Assembly: GCA_016165875.1 (NCBI GenBank)
Contig: JABBOT010000080.1
Span: 33,076,073-33,140,072, forward strand
Direction: 5' to 3'
Source of the DNA: Acanthopleura granulata
Lineage: Eukaryota; Mollusca; Polyplacophora; Chitonida; Chitonidae
Length of the DNA stretch: 64,000 bases
A program made the translations under genes and the position numbers. Shown piece by piece: positions 1-62,200 of this stretch (position 1 is its first letter; each line of letters begins with the position of its first letter). The notes under the pieces are model-generated. The model was not told the DNA's origin and ran no database searches. It saw only the letters and a list, made by a program, of their open reading frames with translations.

Positions 1-1460
1 TTCCAGGTTCCTTGTCCAGAAGAATGAGCTATTTCCTAGTTCCTCATCCAGGGTAATGAGTTTTTTATCAGTTGCTATCCAGGGTAATGAGCTAATTTGG
101 TTCCCCCATCCAGGGTAATGAGTTATTTCCTGGTTGCTCATACAGGACAATTAGTTATTTCCTGCTTGGTTCCCCATTCATTGTAATGAATTATTTCCCA
201 GTTCCCCATCCAGGGTAATGAGTAATGTATTAATTATTTCCCCATCCAGGATAATGAGCTACTTCCAGATTCCTTATCCAGAACAATGAGCAGTTTCCTG
301 GTTCCTCATGCAGGGTATTGCGTTACTTACCAGTGTGTATTCAAGGTAATGAGCTAATTTGGTTGCCTCATCCAGGGTAATGAGATATTTACTGGTTCCT
401 CATCTAGATTAATGGGTTATTTCCCAGTTCCTTATGCAAGGTAATGAGTTATTTCCTAGTTACCCTTCCAGGGTAATGAATTATTTCCTGGTTTCTTATC
501 CCGGGTATTGAGTTATGTCCTAGTTTCTCATACAGGGTAATGAATTGTTTCCTGCTTAGTTCCCCATCCATCTTTATGAGTTATTTCCTGGTTCCTCATC
601 CAGGGTAATGAGTTAATTCCCGGTTGCTTATCCATGACAAGGAGCTGTTTCCTGGTTGTTGATCCAGGATAATGAGCTATTTACCAGGTCCTATCCAATG
701 TAATGAGCTAATTTGGTTCCTGCATCCAGGGTAATGAGTTATTTCCTGGTTCCTCGTCCATGGTAATGAGTTATTTACCTTTCCCTATGCAGGGTAATGA
801 GCTATTTACTGCTTCATCATCAAGGGCATTTTGTTATTTCCCAGTTCTGCATGCAAGGTAATGAGTTATTTCCTGCTTACCCATCCAGGGTAATGAGTTA
901 TTTTCTGGTTCCCCATCAAGGGTAATGGGTTATTTCCTGGTTTCTTCTCCAGGGTAATGAGTTATTTTCTGGTTGCTCATATAGGGTAATGAGTCATTTC
1001 TTGCATTGTTCTCCATCCAGCATGAGGAGTTATTTCCTGGTTCCCAATCCAGAGTAATGAGTAATGCATTAATTGGTTCCTCATCCAGTGTAATGAGTTA
1101 TTTCCTGGTTCTTCATCCAGGATAATTAGTTATTTCCTGGCTCCTCATGCAGGATAATGAATTATTGACTGGTTCCTCATGCAGGATAATGAATTATTTA
1201 CTGGCTCCTCATCAAGGGGAACAAGTTATTTCCTAGTTCCTCATCCAGCGTAATGAATTATTTCCAGGTTCCTCATCCTGGTACATGAGTCATTTCCTGA
1301 CTCCTCATTCATTGTAGCAATTAAGTTAAATTTATTGATTCCTCATGCAAGAAAATAAGTTATGTACTGGCTCCCCATTCAGTCAAATGATTTATTTCCT
1401 AGTACCTCATCAAGGATAATGAGTTATTTCCTGGTTCCTCATCCAGGGTAAAGAGTTATT
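1..1460. repeat. 31-bp satellite array with 36-bp variants, open at left edge
   Basis: Diverged units built around CATCCAGGGTAATGAG and TTATTTCCTGGTTCCT repeat every 31 bases or so, with some 36-base variants carrying an extra CTGCTT block. Roughly 45 units are present and the array continues beyond base 1. Units differ from one another by substitutions and small indels, indicating an old array. No unique spacers separate the units and no coding frame runs through it. Confidence 0.9.
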
Positions 1461-3039
1461 GCCTCCACCAAACTTCCAAAAATGGGACATTGCAAAGTCA
1501 AATGATTTTACAATTACTAATTATATGGTGTCAAAATTAACTTGTCTTGCCCGATGACTTTGAGATCCTATATATAGGATCTTTTTACTTGATGCAATTA
1601 TTCTTTAACATATCAGGCGATATAACATAAAATGATAAATTCAAAAGATTACTAATATATGCACATATTACCATAATGAGCAGTTTAAGTGAACTTGGCA
1701 TGTTACCTTCACTTAATTTATTATACTAATTTAATTACTTTGAATTAAACTTTAATGTGTGTGGTAAAATGCCATGTCACAAATGCACTATCTTGCTGAT
1801 CCACCAACTAGCTTAGCAAAGTGCAAAAGCATAGAAACTCCGAATAAAGAAATGTAATGCATGGTTGACGTTCTCGATATTTCGACTAAGTTTTACTTGT
1901 CATCTTCTCCTGAAGATGACAAGTAAAACTTAGTCGAAATGTCTTCTCCTGAAGATAACAAGTAAAACTTAGTCGAAATATCGAGAACGTCAACCATGCG
2001 TTACATTTCTTTATTCGGAGTTTCTATGCCTTTGCACAAATGCACTATGGTCGTGACTAACACCCGGTAAGGCCAGCCAGGGATTCTTGAGTAAGGCAGT
2101 AAGAATCTGTTGGCTAGTTCCACAAAGACATCCCCCTAAATAGTTATATATGCCAGTACACAGGAGCAGCAATGTAACAAGACATTCAAACTAGTTTGTA
2201 GGGATAGAAACCGGTCCCTTAATTATTGGTCAGTCCCTCATCCTATAGATAAGTAAAGATCAACATCCTAACTTGGATAATATGTTATAATAAATTTATA
2301 ACGGACAAATATATTACTATATACCTGAACAATAAATTCAGCGCTAACTGATACTGTTTCTGCATGCAAGTAGAAGTTATTCCATGCGTGGTTACGTAAT
2401 AACATTGGTTTTATATCTTGATTCAGAGATATTCTAATAAATTTCAAGACTATTTATTTTGTCTGCTTACGCAAAAATAATACTTTTAAGACTTGTGCAC
2501 ATGTGAAGAAAAAGTCTTCCAACCGTAGCAGTTGAAAATTGTCCTAAGACTCACGTGGGTTTAATTGCAGCAACAAGAAACTTTCACGCATGTCAAGACA
2601 GCTATTCGGTTCACCAGACATGTATTGTTAGCCCCGATACACGTAGTGACATCTGCCTATAACGTAACATATAGCTTACAAAAGGCGAAAAGAATTAAAG
2701 TTGACGTGTTCGGTTTTATTATCAGTTTTAAGACTTTTGGTATTATTAAAAATCAATTTAATGACTGCGTCACGAAGAGTTTATAACACTCGCGTCATGT
2801 ACACTTCTTTGTGAGATGTGGGTGTGTGGTGCTAGTCATAAAGAAAGCATCTACAAAATCGGGTGATCAAATGGACTGTTCCACACGTTTAGGCCCATAA
2901 ATTCAGAACGGTGAGTGAAAACCAGCACTTTCACACTTCAGAGAGGCGTTAAAACAAATCAAGCACAGGAAAAAGGTTTTCTCTGTGCTTTATTGGGACC
3001 TAATACAAAGGAACACAGACATAGCACACACTCTCCAAA
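1461..3039. other. upstream intergenic DNA
   Basis: AT-rich DNA between the left satellite and the CMIP promoter. Apart from the 217-bp palindrome at 1821-2037 I see only short chance ORFs (up to 73 codons, 2565-2786) with no recognised similarity. No tRNA or other RNA gene was found. Confidence 0.6.
1821..2037. mobile_element. 217-bp near-perfect palindrome (foldback/MITE-like element)
   Basis: The left arm from GTGCAAAAGCATAGAAACTC is repeated in inverse at the right end as GAGTTTCTATGCCTTTGCAC with a single mismatch, and the inversion continues through CGAATAAAGAAATGTAA, GGTTGACGTTCTCGATATTT and CGACTAAGTTTTACTTG to the centre. A TCTTCTCCTGAAGA-centred segment is present twice in the right half. 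The 14-base CACAAATGCACTAT occurs at 1778-1791 and 2035-2048, flanking the element. No coding capacity. Confidence 0.8.
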
Positions 3040-54713
<51,674 letters not shown>

Positions 54714-56250
54714 GGAGAAGCAGCTAGCTACCTGCAGTCTGCACCCATGGCCTGCCCCACAGGGGGAGGTGCGGGGATTCTTAGACAGCAATGTTGGTCA
54801 CACGCGGTGGTGACCTGAACTGGACGTTTATCGACCATGTTTGGACAAGTGCCTGACGTCCGCTGTGCTCATAAGAACAACAAAGAGGGAGAATTGTGGA
54901 GAGGAAGTCAACCAACTTTATAATGTGTATACACCCACATATATATATATATAAGTAACTCTGGTATATGTACGTGTATGTTTAAACTACAATACTAAAC
55001 CATGCGCCTTCTATCAGACCAGTGGCGACACCATGGTGGTGTTACATTCTCCAGGTCCGGACTTCATTAGATCACAGTGTGAACTGGACCTTGTGCCGGA
55101 GTTCACTTTTAGCACCAATGTCAAAGTTTCTCTTTCATCAGATAGTACAGTTCACATAGGCGATGGACCTGTGATTCGTACAGACTCTTTTTATCTTCGT
55201 GATGTGTTTGTCGAAGAACATCTTGTAGTGCTGAGAGCAACTAAAAAGGGCGTGTGAACAGTTCCTCATTTAATGTACACATGTATTACAGGTGTTTTCA
55301 TTGTCATCAAGGTTAATTTTGACCTGAACATACTAGTGTGTGAAGGGACAGGCCACTTAATCTTGTGGTCATCATAGCATAAATCGGAACCATCGGCCTC
55401 TTATAACAGTCTTAAAATTCAACTGCCATTACTTTTACAAATGCATGTTCAAACGTGTGTACTTTGTTTACCCGCCCCCCATTGACACTGTCTGGTTACA
55501 TGTAGCTATTGTAGCGCCCTGTCCTGTTTCACACCAGTATATAGTGGACCAGATATGTTACCAAACTGTTTCGATTTCACAACATACATCAGCAGCCAGA
55601 GAAGCAGCTCTACACCATTTGTTCAAATTCCTCATCTTATTATCATGACTGGATTGCTGTCAAATCTACAGTCTTCATGTACATCACAATATGGCCTCTC
55701 TGCACATAATCATGTCTTTTGTTTCATTTGGTCATGTGGTTAGACTGTAGATATAGTCAGGGACATATCTAGCTCTGGAAAACGTTTGGGCCCCCAAACT
55801 GTTTAGGAACCCAGAGTATTCAAGCTGTTTCAAAAATAACAAGTAAATTGAGCACAGATATGATTGTATACCAGTAAAAAGTTACAAATATCAGTCATTT
55901 ACATACTTAAACGCCCTTAGAGAGCAACATTGAGATTTACATTTTATAAAATTTATAAAATGCACAGTCCTGTGTATGAAGTTTGGGATGAGAACCTACA
56001 ACTTTTTTTCTAGATATGACCCTGATAATGATAGCAACCTTCTGATAGCCAAATACAACAACATACAGGAGCTGCGCTGGAATTTTAGCTGATCAGAATT
56101 TGTATTCCACATCACTTCAGAACCCTCAAAATGGCATCCCAAAATGTCCAAGAAAAAAGAGTTTGAATCATTTGTCTTCATTTTGTCAATCTATCATATA
56201 TTCAAAGTATGGATGGATGTGGAAAATCTGAAAACATCATGTAATAAATA
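54714..56250 (+). other. CMIP: probable CMIP 3' UTR
   Basis: Non-coding sequence after the stop keeps the T/G-rich sense-strand composition of the introns. ORFs of 61-74 codons within it (for example 55033-55257 and 55445-55648) have no similarity I recognise. The first AATAAA after the stop is at 56243-56248, so the UTR could be about 1.5 kb; a variant ATTAAA near 56692 and AATAAA at 59696 and 61046 are other possible ends. Confidence 0.45.
56243..56248 (+). terminator. candidate CMIP polyadenylation signal AATAAA
   Basis: First canonical AATAAA after the stop codon on the sense strand, followed within 20-60 bases by T/GT-rich sequence (CAGTTTGTACACC, ATCTGTATCTGTTC). Placement is by inspection only; transcript evidence is absent. 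Confidence 0.35.
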
Positions 56251-57810
56251 TTAATGATCAGTTTGTACACCTGAGCTACATCTGTATCTGTTCATAACTG
56301 CATCGTGTACAAATCTTTTCTGCTTTTGGGCCTTTCTATCAGATTGTGCAAAAACTCACACATCTTCTGAAATGTTCTTGGAGTATTAAATTGTGCTTTT
56401 GACATCTTCACATAATATAAACTGGATTAGACTACTTACATTCATGTGAGGTTGTTACATGTGACCATTGCCATACACTGACAGCTAATTTGCGAACTGT
56501 TTGAATTAATATGCAGAGCTGTACTGGAGCAATATATTTATGTTATTGGAGCATCGTTTAACATCCTGCTATTTGTTTTTTTCTGATTTATTTTTAACCA
56601 TGAATGCTCCAATATTTTATTTAGATGGATAACAAGATATAATCATGCTCTTTAGCCACTGATGGTATGAACATTTAATGAGAATCTGCAATTAAAGGAC
56701 TGACACATCATTGGCTTTTCCACTCAATAACAGGGACAGTTTTCTGTTTTCCTGTATTTGTTTATGACCTTGACATGGTTAGCATTGTTTAGAAACATTT
56801 GTGTGAATGAGTATATTAATGAATATTGTTATTGACTGAAGCAGCGCTCAAGAGTTTAAGAAACCTTTGTTTATTTTTTTTATAGCTGGATTTGTGCAAA
56901 TGGATTTTTATTCATCATGCAAAGATGGTTTGAGGTTCAATCACATCTTGCTTTGTATACAAAGGCTTCTTTCCCCTTGAACTGAAGAAGTGGGTTTAAT
57001 TGTTTTGGAAGGTTTTAATGTGGATAATAATACCAGTTATACTTTCACTGATTGATTAAGAGATTACAATTTTATTGCATGTTTGGATTGGCTACTGTAT
57101 AAGCGCTAAATAAGCAATGCACATGTGTCTCATTTTTTTTTAGCATAATAATTATTCTTTAACATCATAATTTAATTTTTTTTTTAAGCTTTATACATAC
57201 ATGTGTCAAAGTGCTATTCACTTACATGTATATTATAAATTAATTATATTATATATGACATTTAAATGATGTATCTTTTTATTAGTAAACTTACAAATTT
57301 TAAGAAATTAACCTCACACTGAAAGATGGAAGGGTTGCAAAGAAAAACAACAGTATGTATTTAATACTCCAGATGGGACTCAACCAGATAAAGTGAATCC
57401 ACCTGAGCGTGGTGTTGCAGATAGCACAAGACTGAGATATCACCTGTGCAGCTGTACTGTTAATACATGCGTAGCTTGTCTCCCTGAACCCGTGGGTTTA
57501 ACTGGGCCAAGTTGAAGCAAAACAGTTGTAACCAAGATTTATGACCTAAATCCTAGGAGGATTAGCCGCTTACTTCACAGCCGACATATTCTACATACAA
57601 ACAAACAGAAGATTCATGTGGTATTAGACACAGGTGTGTGGGCTCAGTCCCTGCCTACCACCAGGATTTTCAACATTTACGAGGAGGCTGCGGAAGTAAT
57701 AAGTCATTGTGGGATGTGTGCCGTCATCAGGAGCTGTTTAAGTGCTGTCACAAAAGATTTCATCGGGTATCACTTTCCTTCCACCAGTATGACTTATAGC
57801 TTATAGCTTC

Positions 57811-57941
57811 CTCTGGCCCAAGTTCCACAAAGTTGATTGTAACTACCTTGACAACCCATGTTAAAGAAATAGGTAGTCAATAAGAAATATGGTAGTTACA
57901 GACAACTTTGCTCAAGATTGCTTTGTGAAACAGGCTCCAGA
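57811..57941. mobile_element. small foldback element
   Basis: TTCCACAAAGTTG..TTGTAACTACC at the left is inverted at the right as GGTAGTTACAGACAACTTTG and GCTTTGTGAAACAGGCTCCAG. About 130 bases, no coding capacity. Its GTTTCACAAAGC end is a motif I associate with short dispersed repeats in molluscs. Confidence 0.6.
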
Positions 57942-59242
57942 AGGTTGGGATGGGAATGTGGAGGAGGGGTGAAAGCCTTGACAAAGTGTGTCAGGCAGTT
58001 GCTTTAGGTTGCTGGTTTTAAATAAGGCACTCTGATTTCTTCCATGTGTAAAAAGGGCTGTTTTAACACCAGTTCTATCTGACAACTTTCATGTTCTCAT
58101 TGAGAGTCATGTTTTTTTTTAATTAAAACTTGCATTCTCCTGATCAAAGTATTAAGTCTCATGATTTTCACAAGAATGTTTCAGACCAAGTAGTGAGCGA
58201 GTGATGTTTTTATCACGAGTAGTGATGGAAGTGTGTAAGCTTGCTAGCAAAAAAAAGTTTGAAATACATAAAATCATTTTCTCTCCAACCAGTACCTGCC
58301 CTGGACCCACTGGGGGGCCTGCAGCTCGTGGACCCTGGCTATTGGGTTTCTCACTTCTTTGGTCCTAAAGGAGTTGAGGGCTCTGCATCAGTGAGTTTGG
58401 TATTAACTCCCTTACCCCAAACCCCTTCCCAGTTAAATAAATAAGTTAAATGGATGATTTCTCCTAATGAAATGCACACAATCCCTAGTTCTTTATGACT
58501 GTGGTTGTGGTGTGCTTGGATAGCAGTGAGATTTGCTTTTTTGTGATCGTTTGAATATATCTGGGCATAGCTCTAGTCTATAACCCACATCCTTTGTTCT
58601 TATTAAGAGATGAAGAAGTGGAGTTAAAAGAGCTTTTCTTGAGAAGGCTTTTACACAGGCAACTGTTGATTTGTTTGCCTTGTGTCCAAGCTTATGAATG
58701 GATCTGTGTTGTACAATATATATACACTTCTGCATCAAACAGGGTTCATCAGCATTGGTGAAGTTAACTTATTGCTATTTATTACATGTAATTTTCAGAT
58801 TTACACTTAGATCAAGATATTACAACTACTTCTGTTCGACTATTTTTATGTCTTTAGCTAGCAATGTCGAGGGAACTAAATCATTTCATCAGGTCAGATA
58901 GATCATGTGCATTGTTTTTTTTTCCTCTGAAATGCCAGTTTCGCTAAGCGTCAACATTGTGCATTATTACCAACATAGTGCATAATTACCAACATATTAT
59001 TTTCTTCTGATCATAATATTATACCTTCTTGTAATTTTTTTTACTCCAGTACATGTATATAAATATTCATTCATATTTTTGTCAATCAACATACCTTGTT
59101 TTTTGAAAGTTTATTTTTTTTGTTTTGGGGGGGGGGGGCAGGGATTTTATTTTACTTTTATGTTTTATGTGTTTTTGTATTTTAATAACTTGCAATTCTT
59201 TTTGATTGATATGAAATCTATTGGTGCATAATGTGGCCCTAG

Positions 59243-59360
59243 TTTTAAGACAGAAATGCCTCTAGCAGGTTTTAAGACAGAAACGCCTGCAGCAGGTTTT
59301 AAGACAGAAACGCCTGCAGCAGGTTTTAAGACAGAAACGCCTCCAGCAGGTTTCCTTGCA
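59243..59360. repeat. 27-bp tandem repeat, about four copies
   Basis: GCAGGTTTTAAGACAGAAAC followed by GCCTGCA repeats with one or two differences per unit. Confidence 0.9.
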
Positions 59361-60456
59361 GGTTTTAGCAGACACCTGGTGTTCATGTAATAGCTATAAG
59401 CCAGTGCATAATCTGCTGGAAGACTGGACCATCATAATTCCTGTTATTTTTCATGTTCAGGTAGACCTGTAATCAACTGAACAAATACTTTAACAGATAT
59501 TGTTCAGATATAAGACTCCTCTTTCAGTCCAGGTCAAATAAACCCCAAATTTTTCTTGTTCAGTTGTCCTGTTGTGTGTTTTACAGCCTTGTCTATCAAA
59601 AGTGAAGTATTGCATTACTACTGCGTGTTGATCTTTGTATTTTCAATTCCCAAGTAGAGTTCAGGAGTACAGGTCTTAAGTAGAAAATAAAATATACTAG
59701 TGAAACAGTGACAGTCGTAGGAGACTTGCCTTTTGTCTAGAGTTTGTGACAGTGAGCCATTTTATGTGAAGCTGTTCTCCTCCACCACACTTTTGTTTTG
59801 TTTTTTCTTCTTGTAGTGAAAGATTACGGTGTTAAAACTACCTACACTTTGGCCCAGGGCTAGATGACATAATTTGTCTGACTCTGAGTGCCCAGTTGAC
59901 CTTAGACTTAGTAGGAGCTTCCAGGTTTGTTAAGACTCTAGAATGATATCCACATGGAAAAACATATGTTTCTCCACTGAAAAGTAATATTTTATTACCT
60001 TCATTTGCCTCAAGACATGCACTTTTGGACAAAATTTCAGGTCATGTGATCTAGTTTTGCACATACTTATTCTTGCTTCGGCTCTAAAACACTTCATAGT
60101 CAGCAATCCAACTAAAGATATAGACAAGTAGTGTAATGTCTCCTCAGGTCCCTGGTATGTCCATGGGGAGCTTATTAGTAAGACTAGACAGAATTTCAGT
60201 TTGTGATCTTCATTCATCGCTTGGCTCATTTGCATGTAAATTGTTGCAAGATCAGGCATTCAGTTTTTAGTTACATCTGAAATTTTACTCTCCTCACTTA
60301 ATGGTAACCGCAAGGGACTCAAAATTCCAACTTCCTTGCATACTGTATTTAGAGCTACCGTAAGTCACGGTGTACGTTGCAGAGTATCTGCACGGTTTGT
60401 GCAGAATAATTTTTACATGTAGAAAATTGGATGTCACAAGTTATATATGTTATGTT

Positions 60457-60479
60457 GGGGTGGGGGATGGGGATGGGGG
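60457..60479 (+). other. canonical G-quadruplex motif
   Basis: Four G-runs of 4, 5, 4 and 5 separated by T, AT and AT. Loops of one or two bases predict a very stable quadruplex on the + strand. Confidence 0.8.
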
Positions 60480-61269
60480 TGATTGTTTTACCTGTGTTGG
60501 TCACTTTTACATGACAATCAATCACAGACTTTGTCAGACGAGGGAGAATGATGTGTCTTCAATTTTCAGCTGTCTGCTTCACTGCAGTATGATGTACTCT
60601 TTATACAAAGACACCGAGTCGTCAGTGATTAGCTGGAGAGTTATGCTGCAAACAGTGTTGTTATCAAACTGCGACATAACACTGAAGGTGAATCATAATT
60701 GTGGTACACGTGCCAGAAACTGAGGAAATTGCTTTCTAATCCACCAGTTTGATGATTTACATTTTTTATTATGGTAATACAAGTCATTTTGATCTTCAGC
60801 TGAAATGTAGAGATGACCAATCCTAAGTATTTTGTGCTCGTGTGTATGCCTGACAACCATGTGAAGTGTTTATATACTGTGTGTCTTAATGGAATCGGCT
60901 TTTTGTGATTTATTGTTAATGTGAGCTCGCTGTGAAATCATTCCCATGTTTGTTTGTTTTTTTTTTTGGTTTGTTTTTTCTGGTCGTGTCACTTACACAC
61001 ATGGCTTCTGAATGTATCAAATTTATATGTCATTCCTCATCATGGAATAAAGTGGTTCATTCACTTTGGAAAAAAAGACTTGTGTTGTTTTGTAAGCGGA
61101 ACATGCAGGCATTATTCAGTATATCAGTCTTGTCATTTCCCTGGTAATGGTTGTGATATATTACTGATTTTACATGCCTGAAACCATGATCATTTGTACA
61201 CTTGTTCATTCAATCTAATCCCTTTGAATGAAAATATGCCTGAATTGAAAATATTCAAGCATATAATAA

Positions 61270-61364
61270 TTTGTTTAATTTTTTGATTGGTGTTTTATGT
61301 CAAACTCATTTTAATCATATAACAGTATTATATGGTGGGAAGAAACCATGCACAGCCCAGGGGG
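61270..61364 (-). mobile_element. SINE fragment
   Basis: TTTTTGATTGGTGTTTTATG, ATATGGTGGGAAGAAACC and GCACAGCCCAGGG read as the reverse complement of the SINE tail and core, with a decayed middle. Confidence 0.65.
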
Positions 61365-61689
61365 AACCAATGCATGCTGAGTATATAATAAGGATAATGT
61401 ATACAATTCCAAACAAATGAACATAACAAGTGAGACCAACTCTATTAAATTCTGCCTTGGAATGTTGTCAGTGGGTTGATACTGTTGGACCTGAGCTCCT
61501 TTTAAATCTAACAGGATGGGCCAAAAGTCTTAAATAACTATGAACTAATTAAACAATACAAACAGATTATTAAAGCATCTTGGCTTGACTTGTCTCAAGA
61601 GTAGACATAAAATAGAACTTGCGGAATTTCCGCTCACGAGGCATCATTTATGCTTAAAGGGAAAGGCCTCACAAAAATGAAGTTATGGT

Positions 61690-61825
61690 GAATATTTATT
61701 TCATTGGTGTTATACACTGTACCGCCACTCAGAAATATTTGATTTATACGACGGCAGCCAGCATTATGGTGGCAGGAAGCCTGGCAGAGCCCAGGGAAAA
61801 CCCTTGATCTTCTGCAGGTTGTCAT
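61690..61825 (-). mobile_element. SINE fragment
   Basis: TTTATTTCATTGGTGTTATA, ACGGCAGCCAGCATTATGGT, GGCAGGAAGCCTGGCAGAGC and GATCTTCTGCAGGTTGTC follow the SINE order on the minus strand. Confidence 0.7.
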
Positions 61826-62200
61826 GGTAAATGAAAAGACCATTAAAAACTGCATCTGAAACTAGCTTATCTGATCATGTTTTTCATCAGTTTAAATGCA
61901 GTCAAATATTTTGATTGTACAGTGTGCTTTATTTACCATATTGATAATACGTATCAACTGTGACACACTGCAGACTTTTCTTTGGCTCCACAGCAGGACT
62001 TCAATGTTTTAGTAGCTTTTCCATATACAGGCACACATTACCGAAGTACAGTTCACAAGAACTTTTTTTTCCACAGCTGAATCATTAAGATGTACAAAAA
62101 GTTTGGTAAATATTTAATTTGGTGAAAAAAAAAAGTGAATGTGTTTTCATACAGTTTTAAGTGGTCAATTCACTCGTAATAACTTTATTTTTGCCATGTC

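Larger units (their letters stand above)
56251..62200. other. downstream intergenic DNA
   Basis: Unique AT-rich DNA, still T/G-rich on the + strand. It holds a foldback element (57811-57941), a 27-bp repeat (59243-59360), a poly-G run (59127-59137), a G-quadruplex motif (60457-60479) and two minus-strand SINE fragments (61270-61364 and 61690-61825). ORFs up to 117 codons (60370-60723) have no recognised similarity. No tRNA or other RNA gene seen. Confidence 0.6.

Noticed and set aside
55033..55257. 74-codon ORF in the 3' UTR
   Set aside because: No similarity recognised and it follows the true CMIP stop in the same transcript.
58241..58444. 67-codon ORF with a splice-like frame (CCAACCAG before and GTGAGT after)
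   Set aside because: The bases look exon-like and more GC-rich, but neither reading frame resembles a family I know and no neighbouring exon could be joined to it.
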